A model generated the notes under the pieces. It saw only the letters and a program-made list of their open reading frames with translations, made no database searches and was not told where the DNA came from. DNA of 37,982 bases, from positions 1 to 37,982 of the forward strand of contig JAMJFO010000029.1 of assembly GCA_023544645.1 (NCBI GenBank). The letters are read 5' to 3'. Numbering within the stretch: the first letter of the stretch is position 1; every line of letters begins with the position of its first letter. This DNA comes from Desulfobulbaceae bacterium. GTDB lineage: Bacteria > Desulfobacterota > Desulfobulbia > Desulfobulbales > Desulfobulbaceae. This document shows positions 13,812 through 22,686 of this stretch, piece by piece. The position numbers and the translations under genes are program-made.

Positions 13812-14790
13812 AACAAGCATACTTTTGATTGAAGATAATGTCGGACAGAGAAGAACCCTTTTCGATATCCTGAAAGCCAGGGGATTTGAAATGTTGGTGG
13901 CGGAGAATGGAGCGGAAGGGTTCGCCCTGCTGAAGGAAAAGCCTGTCAACCTGATTCTTACCGACCTCGGATTGCCGGACATATCCGGGATTGATATCCT
14001 CAGGGAAGTCAAAACCATATACCCTGCCATCCAGGTCATCATCCTCACCGGCAGCGCCACCTTTGATTCGGCTGTTGAAGCGACAAACCTGGGGGCCTTC
14101 TCGTATCTGCTGAAGCCCTATGATATCGACCAGCTGCTCATGCACATCCAGCGGGCGATCGAGAAACAGCGCGTTGATGAAGAACTGCGCATATCCAAGC
14201 AGATGCTCGATGATGTAACCCAGGGGATTACCGAAAGCATCTTCCTTATCTCAATGGATTACAAGATACTATGGGCCAACAGGACGGCCATTGATCAGGC
14301 CGGTCTCACCATGGAGCAGATCGTCGGGAATTCCTGTTATGTTGTCATCCATGACCGGGAATCCGCCTGTGAACCTCCGGCCGAGCCATGCCCGCTCAGG
14401 GAATTCCTTGCAACCGGCAATTCCAGAACCGTTCAACGCAGACATGACAAGGATGGCAACGAGACGGTGGTCGAAGTGAATATCTATCCCGCCAGGGACA
14501 AGGCAGGTGATATCACCGGGTTTATTCATGTTTCCAGGGATATCACGGAACGCGACAGGCTTGAGAGAGAAATCGCGGATAAGGTCGTGCAACTGGAGGC
14601 TTCCCTTGCCAGGGTGAGGCAGCTTGAGGGGATTCTGCCGATCTGCACGTACTGCAAGAAAATACGTGATGACAAGGATACATGGCGCCAGATGGAGGAA
14701 TTTATCTCCAGTCACTCGGAAGCGGACTTCAGCCATGGGATCTGCCCGGAATGCTTTAAAAAAGAAATTGGCGAAATTGATGAAGAATGA
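13801..14790 (+). CDS. REC-PAS protein with CxxC...CxxC C-terminal module
   Basis: This 329-residue protein has a receiver (ILLIEDN, Asp55 in LTDLGLPD, Lys105 in LLKPYD), a PAS domain (about 135-250) containing CEPPAEPCPL, a short coiled helix, and a tail with CTYC (282-285) and CPEC (315-318). The tail phrase ICTYCKKIRDDKDTW...HGICPEC is widespread at the ends of deltaproteobacterial sensor proteins. Four cysteines suggest metal binding or redox sensing, which is not established. There is no DNA-binding or enzymatic output. GAGGTG (13791-13796) inside the previous gene is its ribosome site. Its receiver resembles that of the GGDEF protein at 21424. Confidence 0.9.
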   Translation: MSNKTSILLIEDNVGQRRTLFDILKARGFEMLVAENGAEGFALLKEKPVNLILTDLGLPDISGIDILREVKTIYPAIQVIILTGSATFDSAVEATNLGAFSYLLKPYDIDQLLMHIQRAIEKQRVDEELRISKQMLDDVTQGITESIFLISMDYKILWANRTAIDQAGLTMEQIVGNSCYVVIHDRESACEPPAEPCPLREFLATGNSRTVQRRHDKDGNETVVEVNIYPARDKAGDITGFIHVSRDITERDRLEREIADKVVQLEASLARVRQLEGILPICTYCKKIRDDKDTWRQMEEFISSHSEADFSHGICPECFKKEIGEIDEE

Positions 14791-14896
14791 TTTTTCATGG
14801 CACGACCATGCGGGCAGATGATGCGCGGTTCAAGGTGGAGTGGTGTGACAGGATTCCCCATTCACGTTGGTGCGTCAGGTTGAAACGGCAGGCATC

Positions 14897-17503
14897 ATGA
14901 CAACCGACAGGAATCGATCCTCCGATGCCGGACACATAAGGCTCAAGATCTTCGCCTTGGCGCTGTGTACGCTTGCCGCCGGTGCGCTGTTTGCCTGGTT
15001 GATGGGTGCCCGAACCGACCGCGAGCTGCGCGCCAATCTGCTCCAGCAGACGCGCTTGGTGTCACAGGCCATGGATGTCGAGCAAGTCAAAACCCTTACC
15101 GGCACCAAAGCCGACCTCGAATCACCGAACTATCTGCGGCTCAAGGAGCGGCTCGCCGCCGTCAACTCTGCCAACCCGCAAAGCAGGTTCGTCTACCTCG
15201 TGGGCCGCAGGGATGACGGAGCGGTCTTCTTCTTTGTGGATAGCGAACCAGTCGGTTCAGAGGACGAATCCCCCGCCGGGCAGATCTATGAGGAGGTATC
15301 ACCAGAAATTCTACAGGCTTTCGACACCCAAACCGAAATAGTCGAAGGACCGGTCCGCGACCGATGGGGCGAGTGGGTTTCGGTCCTGGTTCCGCTGACC
15401 GACCCGAAAAACGGCAAGCTGGTCGCCCTGCTGGGTATGGATATCGACGCCCACTCATGGAAATGGGAAGTGGCCGCCAAAACCGGCCTGCCAGTGGGCT
15501 TGGTGCTGATGCTCATTGGATTGCTGGTCTCAATAATCATTTTGGCGCAGTCCCGTCGCCAGATTCTCGTCCAGAGAGAAAGGCTGCAGGAAAGCGAGGA
15601 GCGTTTCCGCAAATCTTTTCAGAACTCGGCCATCGGCATGGCGCTGGTAGGGATGGATGGAAGCTGGCTTAAAGTCAATGACGCGCTGTGCCGGACTGTC
15701 GGCTATTCGGAGCAGGAATTGCTGGGCAAGACCTTTCAGGACATCACCCATCCGGACGATCTGCAAACCGACGTGGATTATGTGGCACGACTGCTGGCAG
15801 GAGAAATTGACCACTACCAGATGGAAAAGCGCTATTTCCACAAGGACGGTCATGCCGTATGGATACGCCTGAGCGTTTCTCTGGTACGGGATGGGCAAGG
15901 CAACCCCGTCCATTTGGTTGCCCAGATAGAAGACATCACCAGGTCCAGGGAAATGGAACAGCGGCTGCAGGAAAGCGAAGAGCGTTTCCGCCATATCGCC
16001 GAGATAACAAGCGACTGTGTCTGGCAGACCGATGAACATGCCAATTACGTTTATATCAGTCCGAGGATCCGCGATACCCTGGGTTACGAACCGGAAGAAA
16101 TGCTGGGTAAATCTCCCTTTGATTTCATGCCTGGGGAAGAAGGGGAGCGTGTTGCCGAACTTTTCAAAGATATCACCGGCAGGCAGGAAGCCTTTTCTTT
16201 CATAGAAAATACCAACATCCATAAAGATGGCCATACGGTTGTCCTCGAATCGAGCGGTGTGCCCATTGTCGGCAATGACGGGACCTTTCACGGTTATTTC
16301 GGGGCTGACCGGGACATCACCGAGCGCAAGAAGGCGGAAAAGGAACTGCGGGCCAGTTTACTCAAAAACGAGTTGCTGTTCGAGAGTTCGCGTGATGCCC
16401 TGGTAATAGCAGAGCCGCCATCGTGGAAATTTGTCCGGGCAAACCAGGCAGCTCTGCAATTGTTCGGCGCATCAAGCCTTGACGAATTCACCGCGCTCGG
16501 GCCATGGAACATTTCGCCGGAACGGCAACCGGACGGGCGTCTCTCCAGTGAGAAGATCTCGGAATTAATCATGACCACCATGCGCGAAGGCTCCTACCAT
16601 TATGAATGGGAATTCCAGAGACTCAATGGCCGTCCGTTTGCCGCCGTTGTGCTGATGACCCGCATGGAGGTGGATGGAAAGGTGTTTTTCCTGGCCTCGG
16701 TGCGGGACATCAGCGAGCGCAAGAAGGCGGAAGAAGAAATCCGCAAGCTGAATGAAGGGCTGGAAGCCAGGGTGCAGGGACGGACGAGGCAATTGCTGAA
16801 GGCGCAGGACGAACTGCTGCGCAAGGAAAAACTGGCAATGCTGGGGCAGGTGGCCGGCACTGTCGGGCATGAGCTGCGCAACCCGCTGGGGGTGATGAGC
16901 AACGCGGTGTACTTTCTGCAAACCGTGCTTTCGGATGCGAATGAAACCACCAGGGAATATCTGGACATCATCAAGGACGAGATTGCGGTATCCGACCGAA
17001 TCGTGGCCGAATTGCTGGATTCCGTGCGATCCAAACCCCCGCAGCCGGAAGCTGTGGTGTTGAGTGAAGTGATCGACCATACTCTGCACCAGCTGACCAT
17101 ACCGGACTCCGTGTCCGTCAGCCTGGATATCCCTGAGGCGCTTCCACCTCTCCGGGTGGATGCCATGCAAATCAGCCAGGTATTCCGCAATCTCATGGGC
17201 AATGGGATGGATGCCATGCCTGACGGCGGCGCGCTGGAAATCCGCGCAATCGAAAACAGGGCGGATGGAACCATTACCGTCAGCGTCCGCGACAGCGGCA
17301 GCGGCATGACGCCGGAGCAACAGGCCAAGCTGTTTGAGCCGCTGTTCACCACCAAATCGCACGGCATCGGCCTGGGGCTGGTGATCGTGAAGAACTTGAC
17401 CGAGGCCAACGGCGGCACGATCAAAGTGCAGAGCGAAACGGGCAAGGGAACCGTGTTCACCGTCACGCTGCCTGGCATCACTTCACCCCCAGAGGATGCG
17501 TAA
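14897..17503 (+). CDS. Membrane sensor histidine kinase, periplasmic sensor and three PAS domains
   Basis: This 868-residue protein has TM1 (about 17-37), a periplasmic Cache-like sensor (38-197; FVYLVGRRDDG, GPVRDRWGEWVSVLVPL), TM2 (198-217), PAS1 (233-350), PAS2 (360-478), PAS3 (490-608), a coiled linker, HisKA with GHELRNPLGVM (His658) and a HATPase ending GIGLGLVIVKNLTEANGG. It is the first of three kinases sharing almost the same catalytic core. It has no receiver, so it likely phosphorylates REC proteins of the cluster. An in-frame TTG at 14867 lacks a ribosome site; ATG 14897 is preferred, with GGCAGG just upstream. Confidence 0.92.
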   Translation: MTTDRNRSSDAGHIRLKIFALALCTLAAGALFAWLMGARTDRELRANLLQQTRLVSQAMDVEQVKTLTGTKADLESPNYLRLKERLAAVNSANPQSRFVYLVGRRDDGAVFFFVDSEPVGSEDESPAGQIYEEVSPEILQAFDTQTEIVEGPVRDRWGEWVSVLVPLTDPKNGKLVALLGMDIDAHSWKWEVAAKTGLPVGLVLMLIGLLVSIIILAQSRRQILVQRERLQESEERFRKSFQNSAIGMALVGMDGSWLKVNDALCRTVGYSEQELLGKTFQDITHPDDLQTDVDYVARLLAGEIDHYQMEKRYFHKDGHAVWIRLSVSLVRDGQGNPVHLVAQIEDITRSREMEQRLQESEERFRHIAEITSDCVWQTDEHANYVYISPRIRDTLGYEPEEMLGKSPFDFMPGEEGERVAELFKDITGRQEAFSFIENTNIHKDGHTVVLESSGVPIVGNDGTFHGYFGADRDITERKKAEKELRASLLKNELLFESSRDALVIAEPPSWKFVRANQAALQLFGASSLDEFTALGPWNISPERQPDGRLSSEKISELIMTTMREGSYHYEWEFQRLNGRPFAAVVLMTRMEVDGKVFFLASVRDISERKKAEEEIRKLNEGLEARVQGRTRQLLKAQDELLRKEKLAMLGQVAGTVGHELRNPLGVMSNAVYFLQTVLSDANETTREYLDIIKDEIAVSDRIVAELLDSVRSKPPQPEAVVLSEVIDHTLHQLTIPDSVSVSLDIPEALPPLRVDAMQISQVFRNLMGNGMDAMPDGGALEIRAIENRADGTITVSVRDSGSGMTPEQQAKLFEPLFTTKSHGIGLGLVIVKNLTEANGGTIKVQSETGKGTVFTVTLPGITSPPEDA

Positions 17504-19291
17504 ATGCGTTTCGCCAGCAAAATAGGGTTGAGTACGGCTGCCGCGGCGCTGATCATCGGGCCGCTGCTCGGCGCGGCTTTGTTCTTCAAGGTGCGTTCCG
17601 TATTGCAGGAGCACATCACCCAGGATCAGGTGCAAAGCGCCTCCAGTGTCATGCGCGAAATCGATACCGCCATGTACCGCGCTTATCTTGACGTGAGCAT
17701 GATCGCGGCGGATGAACTGCTGCGGGAAGCAGTGGAGCACCCGCAAAATCCGGTGCAGGAGCAACTAGAGGAGGAAATGGAAGAACGGGAGCGTGTGACC
17801 GGGCCATGGAAGGTCTTGATGGTGTTCGATCAGGCTGGTCGTGCGCTGCTTGGCCCCAAGCCCATGGGCAGTGCCAAGCATATCTCCGCTTATCCGGCCA
17901 GTAAAATCGGCTTTGATCAAGCCATGAAGGGTGAAATCTACTATTCAGGGCAGCTTCTCTGCCCGAAAACCAACGAGCCGATCGTGATTTTTGCGTCGCC
18001 TGTTTACGCCGGCAAAAATAAAGATAAGGTAGTGGGAGTAGTGGTTGCCCACTACACCTGGAGCGCCGTGCAAAACATTCTCGATTATGTCGACCCTTCC
18101 GCGAAAGTACATCTGCTTAATCAGGAACGCGAGGTTATCGGCAGCCGCAGTAATGATGCGCATCCTTTGCTGCGCATCCCGCCACTTGCGCAACCGGACA
18201 TGCAAAACGGGCGGGCAGCCTATGGGGTTACTGCCAGTTCCTCCCACGACGAAGGCAAAGTGCTGGCAGTGGAGCTGCGGCAAAGCGGTATGAAGGATTA
18301 CCTTGGCAGCGGTTGGATTTTACTGATGGAACAGCCGCTCGATGTTATTTTTGCGCCTATCTCTGAAATAGCGCGGAATATGGCGTTAATCGTGTTTGTC
18401 ATCCTGCTGCTGCAGGCTGCGATGCTGGTGGTGTTGGGCCGATTCTTTTTACGACCGCTGGGAGCGCTGGTCAAGGGCGTGCGACAGGTGGAGCAGGGAC
18501 GCTTCGACCAGAAGGTGATTGTGCGGAGCAAGGACGAATTCCGCGAGCTGGCGGACACCTTCAACGCCATGATCGACAAATTGCGGGATACGCAGGTTGA
18601 ACTGGTGCGCAGGGAAAAACTGGCGGTATTGGGGCAGGTGGCGGGCAGCGTAGGGCATGAGCTGCGCAACCCGCTGGGGGTGATGAGCAATGCGGTGTAT
18701 TTTCTCCAAACCGTGCTGTCGGATACGGATGAAACCACCAGGGAATATCTGAACATCATCAAGGACGAGATCGCGATATCCAATCGCATCGTGTCCGACC
18801 TGCTGGATTCCGTGCGTTCCAAACCGCCGCAACCGGAAGCTGTGGGGGTGCGGGAAGTGATAGAGCGGAGTATGCGCCAGCTGCCGTTACCGGATTCCGT
18901 GTCCGTCATGCTGGAAATCCCCGAGGCGCTTCCGCCTCTCCGGGTGGATGCCATGCAAATCAGCCAGGTGTTCAGCAACCTCATCAGCAATGGGGTGGAA
19001 GCCATGCCTGGCGGCGGTGTGCTGGAAATCCGCGCAATGGAAAACAGGCAGGATGGAACCATTACCGTCAGCGTCCGCGACAACGGCAGCGGCATGACGC
19101 CGGAGCATCTGGCCAGGCTGTTCGAGCCGCTGTTCACCACCAAGGCGCGGGGCATCGGTTTGGGGCTGGTGGTGGTGAAGAACCTGACCGAGGCCAATGG
19201 CGGCACGGTAAACGTGGAGAGCGAGGCGGGCAGAGGAACCGTGTTTACCGTCACGCTGCCAGGCAACAGTTCAACTCCAGGAGCGGCTTAA
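17504..19291 (+). CDS. Membrane sensor histidine kinase, periplasmic sensor and HAMP
   Basis: This 595-residue protein has TM1 (10-29), a large periplasmic sensor (30-290) of dCache-like layout (WKVLMVFDQAGRALLG, IVIFASPVYAG, VVGVVVAHYTW), TM2 (293-312), HAMP (313-365), HisKA with His385 in GHELRNPLGVM, and a HATPase (DNGSGMTPE, GIGLGLVVVKNLTEANGG). The ATG follows the previous stop directly. From the linker onwards it is nearly the same as its upstream neighbour, while the sensor is unrelated. This implies duplication of the core with sensor swapping. Its phosphate probably goes to the REC-REC or REC-GGDEF proteins downstream. Confidence 0.93.
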   Translation: MRFASKIGLSTAAAALIIGPLLGAALFFKVRSVLQEHITQDQVQSASSVMREIDTAMYRAYLDVSMIAADELLREAVEHPQNPVQEQLEEEMEERERVTGPWKVLMVFDQAGRALLGPKPMGSAKHISAYPASKIGFDQAMKGEIYYSGQLLCPKTNEPIVIFASPVYAGKNKDKVVGVVVAHYTWSAVQNILDYVDPSAKVHLLNQEREVIGSRSNDAHPLLRIPPLAQPDMQNGRAAYGVTASSSHDEGKVLAVELRQSGMKDYLGSGWILLMEQPLDVIFAPISEIARNMALIVFVILLLQAAMLVVLGRFFLRPLGALVKGVRQVEQGRFDQKVIVRSKDEFRELADTFNAMIDKLRDTQVELVRREKLAVLGQVAGSVGHELRNPLGVMSNAVYFLQTVLSDTDETTREYLNIIKDEIAISNRIVSDLLDSVRSKPPQPEAVGVREVIERSMRQLPLPDSVSVMLEIPEALPPLRVDAMQISQVFSNLISNGVEAMPGGGVLEIRAMENRQDGTITVSVRDNGSGMTPEHLARLFEPLFTTKARGIGLGLVVVKNLTEANGGTVNVESEAGRGTVFTVTLPGNSSTPGAA

Positions 19292-20586
19292 TGGAAATAA
19301 ACAACCAGCCATTGCGGGAGCAGCCGGAGTTCAAGGGATCCCATTGGCGTTCCCCTGTTCGATTATTTTTTATCGTGGCGATTTCCATCATGGTTGCCGA
19401 AATAGCCATCATGTTCCTCTTAGAGCTGCTGCCGCAGGCACCGCCGCTGATAAAAAGTATATTGGATGGCGTACTGCTGACGGTTTTGCTTTTTCCCGTT
19501 CTTTTTTTTCTAGTGTTCAAACCCTTGCAAATACGCACGGCCGAGCTGCAACAGGCAGGAGAATTCCCTGGAAAACGGAACGGAGAACAGGAAGGAAGAA
19601 TAAAGGCCCAGGATCCCTTTTCCCGCTCTCCGGCGTTGAATTTGTTCATTGTGGCGATTTCGATCATGGTTGCCGAAATAACCATCATGTTCCTGTTTGA
19701 GCTGCTGCCGCCGTTGCCGTCACACGCAGGACATGTGGCCGATGGACTTTTACTTGCCGTTCTGATTTCTCCGGTTTTGTATTTGTTTTTGCTGCACCCT
19801 CTGAGATCGCATATCTCAGCGCTTGACCAGGCGGAAAAATCGCTCAGGCAGCAACATGAAGAACTCAAGGAAAAAAACCGGCAGCTGCTGGCGGCGCAGG
19901 ATGAACTGGTCCGCAGGGAAAAGCTGGCGCTCCTCGGCCGGGTGGCGGACACGATGGGGCACGAACTGCGCAACCCGCTGGGCGTGATGAACAATGCCGT
20001 GTACTTCCTCCAGGCCGTTCTGTCGGAGGCGGACGAGACCACCAGGGAATATCTCGGCATCATCAAGGAGGAGATCGCGGATGCCGAACGCATCATATCC
20101 GACCTGCAGGATGCGGTGCGCACCAAACCACCGCGCCCCGATGAAATCGATATGGCTGAGGTGATCGGCCAGACACTGCGCAAATACGACATTCCGGCTT
20201 CGATCACTGTCAAGCTGGACATCCCGAAAACGCTCTCCGCCTTACGCGCCGACCCGGTGCACATGCATCAGGTGTTCCGGAACCTGATCAGCAACGCGGT
20301 GGAAGCCATGCCTGAAGGCGGCACGCTGGATATCCGCGCCGACGAAACGCGGCACGCGCTGCGCATCAGCATCAGGGACAGCGGCGCCGGCATGACGCCG
20401 GAACAGCAGACCAGGCTGTTCGAGCCGCTGTTCACCACCAAGGCGCGCCACATCGGTCTGGGGCTGGCGGTAGTGAAGAATCTGACCCGGGCCAACAGCG
20501 GCAGCGTGGAGGCGGAAAGCGTGCCGGGCAGGGGCAGCACATTCACCGTTGTGCTGCCGAGCGGCAGCGATGTGCTTGAAATATAG
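19291..20586 (+). CDS. Membrane histidine kinase with duplicated two-helix sensor
   Basis: This 431-residue protein has four predicted membrane helices in two similar pairs (residues 25-89 and 117-181), each with VAISIMVAEI followed by IMFL and LELLP/FELLP and then a second hydrophobic helix. There is almost no periplasmic domain. A coiled linker leads to HisKA with His224 in GHELRNPLGVM and a HATPase (DSGAGMTPE, HIGLGLAVVKNLTRANSG). It is the most diverged of the three related kinases. Its ATG overlaps the preceding TAA by one base. Such a sensor probably reads membrane state or a partner protein. A structure-only role is unlikely, since all kinase motifs are intact. Confidence 0.9.
   Translation: MEINNQPLREQPEFKGSHWRSPVRLFFIVAISIMVAEIAIMFLLELLPQAPPLIKSILDGVLLTVLLFPVLFFLVFKPLQIRTAELQQAGEFPGKRNGEQEGRIKAQDPFSRSPALNLFIVAISIMVAEITIMFLFELLPPLPSHAGHVADGLLLAVLISPVLYLFLLHPLRSHISALDQAEKSLRQQHEELKEKNRQLLAAQDELVRREKLALLGRVADTMGHELRNPLGVMNNAVYFLQAVLSEADETTREYLGIIKEEIADAERIISDLQDAVRTKPPRPDEIDMAEVIGQTLRKYDIPASITVKLDIPKTLSALRADPVHMHQVFRNLISNAVEAMPEGGTLDIRADETRHALRISIRDSGAGMTPEQQTRLFEPLFTTKARHIGLGLAVVKNLTRANSGSVEAESVPGRGSTFTVVLPSGSDVLEI
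19363..19833 (+). repeat. Internal duplication of the two-helix membrane unit
   Basis: About 195 bp at 19363-19557 is repeated at 19639-19833. Long DNA identities remain (GTGGCGATTTC, ATCATGGTTGCCGAAATA, CCATCATGTTCCT, GAGCTGCTGCCGC), so the duplication is recent or kept alike by conversion. The units are joined by a 27-residue charged linker (residues 90-116). Confidence 0.8.
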
Positions 20587-20666
20587 GCGCGGACCATGCC
20601 GGATAACATCCGGGGATGGCCCGCGCCTGCAAATAGAGTTCTGATGAACGGCAACAGGAGGAGCCA

Positions 20667-21410
20667 ATGAAAATTCTGGTGGTGGACGACGACCGTCGTA
20701 TCGTCAAGACAACCTGCGACATCCTGAAAATCAAGGGACATGAGCCCATTGCCGCCTACTCGGGCGAGGAAGGCGTGGAAAAGGCCGGGAGCAATCCGCC
20801 GGACTGTGTGCTCATGGACATAAAAATGACCGGCATCAACGGCGTCGAGGCGATGAAACAGATGCAGCAAATCATCCCCGGTTTGCCCGTCGTCCTGGTC
20901 AGCGCTTACACGACCGATGAGATCATGGAAGAGGCGAAAGGCGCCGGGGCGTATGCCGTGCTGAACAAGCCACTCAACTTTCCGATGGTCCTTTCCTTTC
21001 TTTCCCTGCTGAAGAAGGAGGAAAGCATTCTGGTCGTGGACGATGATCCCAAATTCAGCAGGACCCTGAAGGATATTCTGACCCTGCGAGGTTTCAGTGT
21101 TCAAACCGAAAGTGAACCACGGAAAGTGCTGGACCATCTGGAGAAGGACTACAAGCTTGCCGTCGTCCTCGATCTCAAGCTGGGAGGGGTGAATGGCGTG
21201 GACGTGCTGAAGGATATCCACGCAAAATATCCGGCCAAGCCGGTGGTGCTGATGACCGGCTACCGCCAGGAAATGGGAAATTCGATTGAGCAGGGCCGCC
21301 AGATCGGCGCCTATACCTGTTTGTACAAGCCGTTTGAAACGGATGACCTGTTCCGGGTGCTCGAGGAAATCCGCATCGGGAAATTACAGAATGTGCTGGC
21401 TACGGCATGA
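20667..21410 (+). CDS. Dual-receiver response regulator (REC-REC)
   Basis: This 247-residue protein consists of two receivers. The first has LVVDDD, Asp51 in LMDIKM, SAYT and Lys101 in NKP. The second starts at ILVVDDDP (121-128) with Asp169 in VLDLKLGG, TGYR and YKPFE. Both have the acidic pocket, phosphoacceptor and Lys, so both may be phosphorylated. No output domain is present, so it is a phosphate-passing or scaffold protein between the cluster kinases and another partner. AGGAGG (20656-20661) stands five bases before the ATG. It lies 80 bp after the third kinase. Confidence 0.93.
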   Translation: MKILVVDDDRRIVKTTCDILKIKGHEPIAAYSGEEGVEKAGSNPPDCVLMDIKMTGINGVEAMKQMQQIIPGLPVVLVSAYTTDEIMEEAKGAGAYAVLNKPLNFPMVLSFLSLLKKEESILVVDDDPKFSRTLKDILTLRGFSVQTESEPRKVLDHLEKDYKLAVVLDLKLGGVNGVDVLKDIHAKYPAKPVVLMTGYRQEMGNSIEQGRQIGAYTCLYKPFETDDLFRVLEEIRIGKLQNVLATA

Positions 21411-21423
21411 TGGATTATTGGCG

Positions 21424-22662
21424 ATGAAACAGAAAATAAAAATCCTGATCGTTGACGACGACCTCAACCTCAGGAAGACGCTTGCCGACATCCTGAGGAT
21501 CAAGGGCTATGAACCGTTTGTCGCTGGACGCGGCGCGGAGGCTATTGCCGCGGCGGAGCATGAAAAATTCAGCCTGGCCCTGATCGACCTGATGCTGCCG
21601 GATATGCCCGGCCTGGATGTAATGGCCCGTATCAAGGAGATCTCGCCCCTGACCGAAACGATCATCCTGACCGGGAACGCTTCACTGGACAGCGCCATTG
21701 AGGCCACCGGACAGGGCGCGTTTTCCTACCTGCTCAAACCCTACCAGATGGATGATTTGCTGCTGAATATCCGGCATGGCGTCGAGCGCCAGCAGGCGCA
21801 GGAGGAGATACGCCGCCTGGCATCGTTCCCCCGTTTGACCCCGATCCCGGAGATCGAGGTCAATTCCTCGGGCGAGGTGACCTATGCCAACCCGGCAGCC
21901 GAAAAACTCTTTCCGGACCTGAACACGACATTTCTTAACTCAAGGGCATGGTCCCACCCGTTTTTAAACGGGTTGTCGGAATTTAACGAACTTTGGCAAG
22001 GCGAGAAGCAAACAGATATGATCAGCGAAGTCAAGATTGGAACCGAAAGCGGGGAGGCAACCTATGAGCTCCATACCCACTACATTCAGGAACTCGATCT
22101 CATCCGTGTCTATGCCCTGGATATTACCGATCGCAAGATGGCTGAAGAGCAAATCCACCTGCTCGCCACCACCGACAGTCTCACCGGCATCGCCAACCGC
22201 CGGGAGTTCACCGCAATGCTGGAGAGAGAAGTGGCCCGCGTAAAAAGATATGGCACACCCCTGTCGCTGGTGATGTTCGACCTCGACTACTTCAAACGGG
22301 TGAACGACACCTTTGGCCACGATGTGGGCGATTCAGTGCTCCTGGCTGTCACCGGGCTGGTGAAAAAAAGCATCCGCACCGCTGATGCCGTGGCGCGCTG
22401 GGGCGGCGAGGAGTTTATGGTGTTGATGCCGGAATCGAACATACAGGCCGCTGAAAAAGCGTCTGAAAAACTGCGGCTGGCCATCGCCGGGCATCAATTC
22501 GATACGGCCGGCAAGCTGACAGCCAGTTTCGGGGTCGCCGCGTTCGAGCCGCATGATGATGTGAATTCGCTGTTGAAAAGGGCCGATGACGCCCTCTACC
22601 GGGCGAAAGACAAGGGAAGAAACCGCGTCGAGACATTGACCGGGGAGATGACCGGCGATTAA
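21424..22662 (+). CDS. REC-PAS-GGDEF diguanylate cyclase response regulator
   Basis: This 412-residue protein has a receiver (ILIVDDD, Asp55 in LIDLMLPD, Lys105), a PAS-like region (about 130-240) and a GGDEF domain with TTDSLTGIANRREF, FDLDYFKRVND and active site GGEEF (327-331). RTAD (318-321) is the inhibitory I-site five residues before it. It should make c-di-GMP from two GTP when phosphorylated, with product inhibition. It is the only enzymatic output in the cluster. ATG 21424 is chosen because the receiver starts right after it; earlier in-frame codons lie inside the REC-REC gene. The ribosome site is weak, and translational coupling is likely. Confidence 0.93.
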   Translation: MKQKIKILIVDDDLNLRKTLADILRIKGYEPFVAGRGAEAIAAAEHEKFSLALIDLMLPDMPGLDVMARIKEISPLTETIILTGNASLDSAIEATGQGAFSYLLKPYQMDDLLLNIRHGVERQQAQEEIRRLASFPRLTPIPEIEVNSSGEVTYANPAAEKLFPDLNTTFLNSRAWSHPFLNGLSEFNELWQGEKQTDMISEVKIGTESGEATYELHTHYIQELDLIRVYALDITDRKMAEEQIHLLATTDSLTGIANRREFTAMLEREVARVKRYGTPLSLVMFDLDYFKRVNDTFGHDVGDSVLLAVTGLVKKSIRTADAVARWGGEEFMVLMPESNIQAAEKASEKLRLAIAGHQFDTAGKLTASFGVAAFEPHDDVNSLLKRADDALYRAKDKGRNRVETLTGEMTGD

Positions 22663-22686
22663 AGCCGATTCCACTGCCATGGATAT

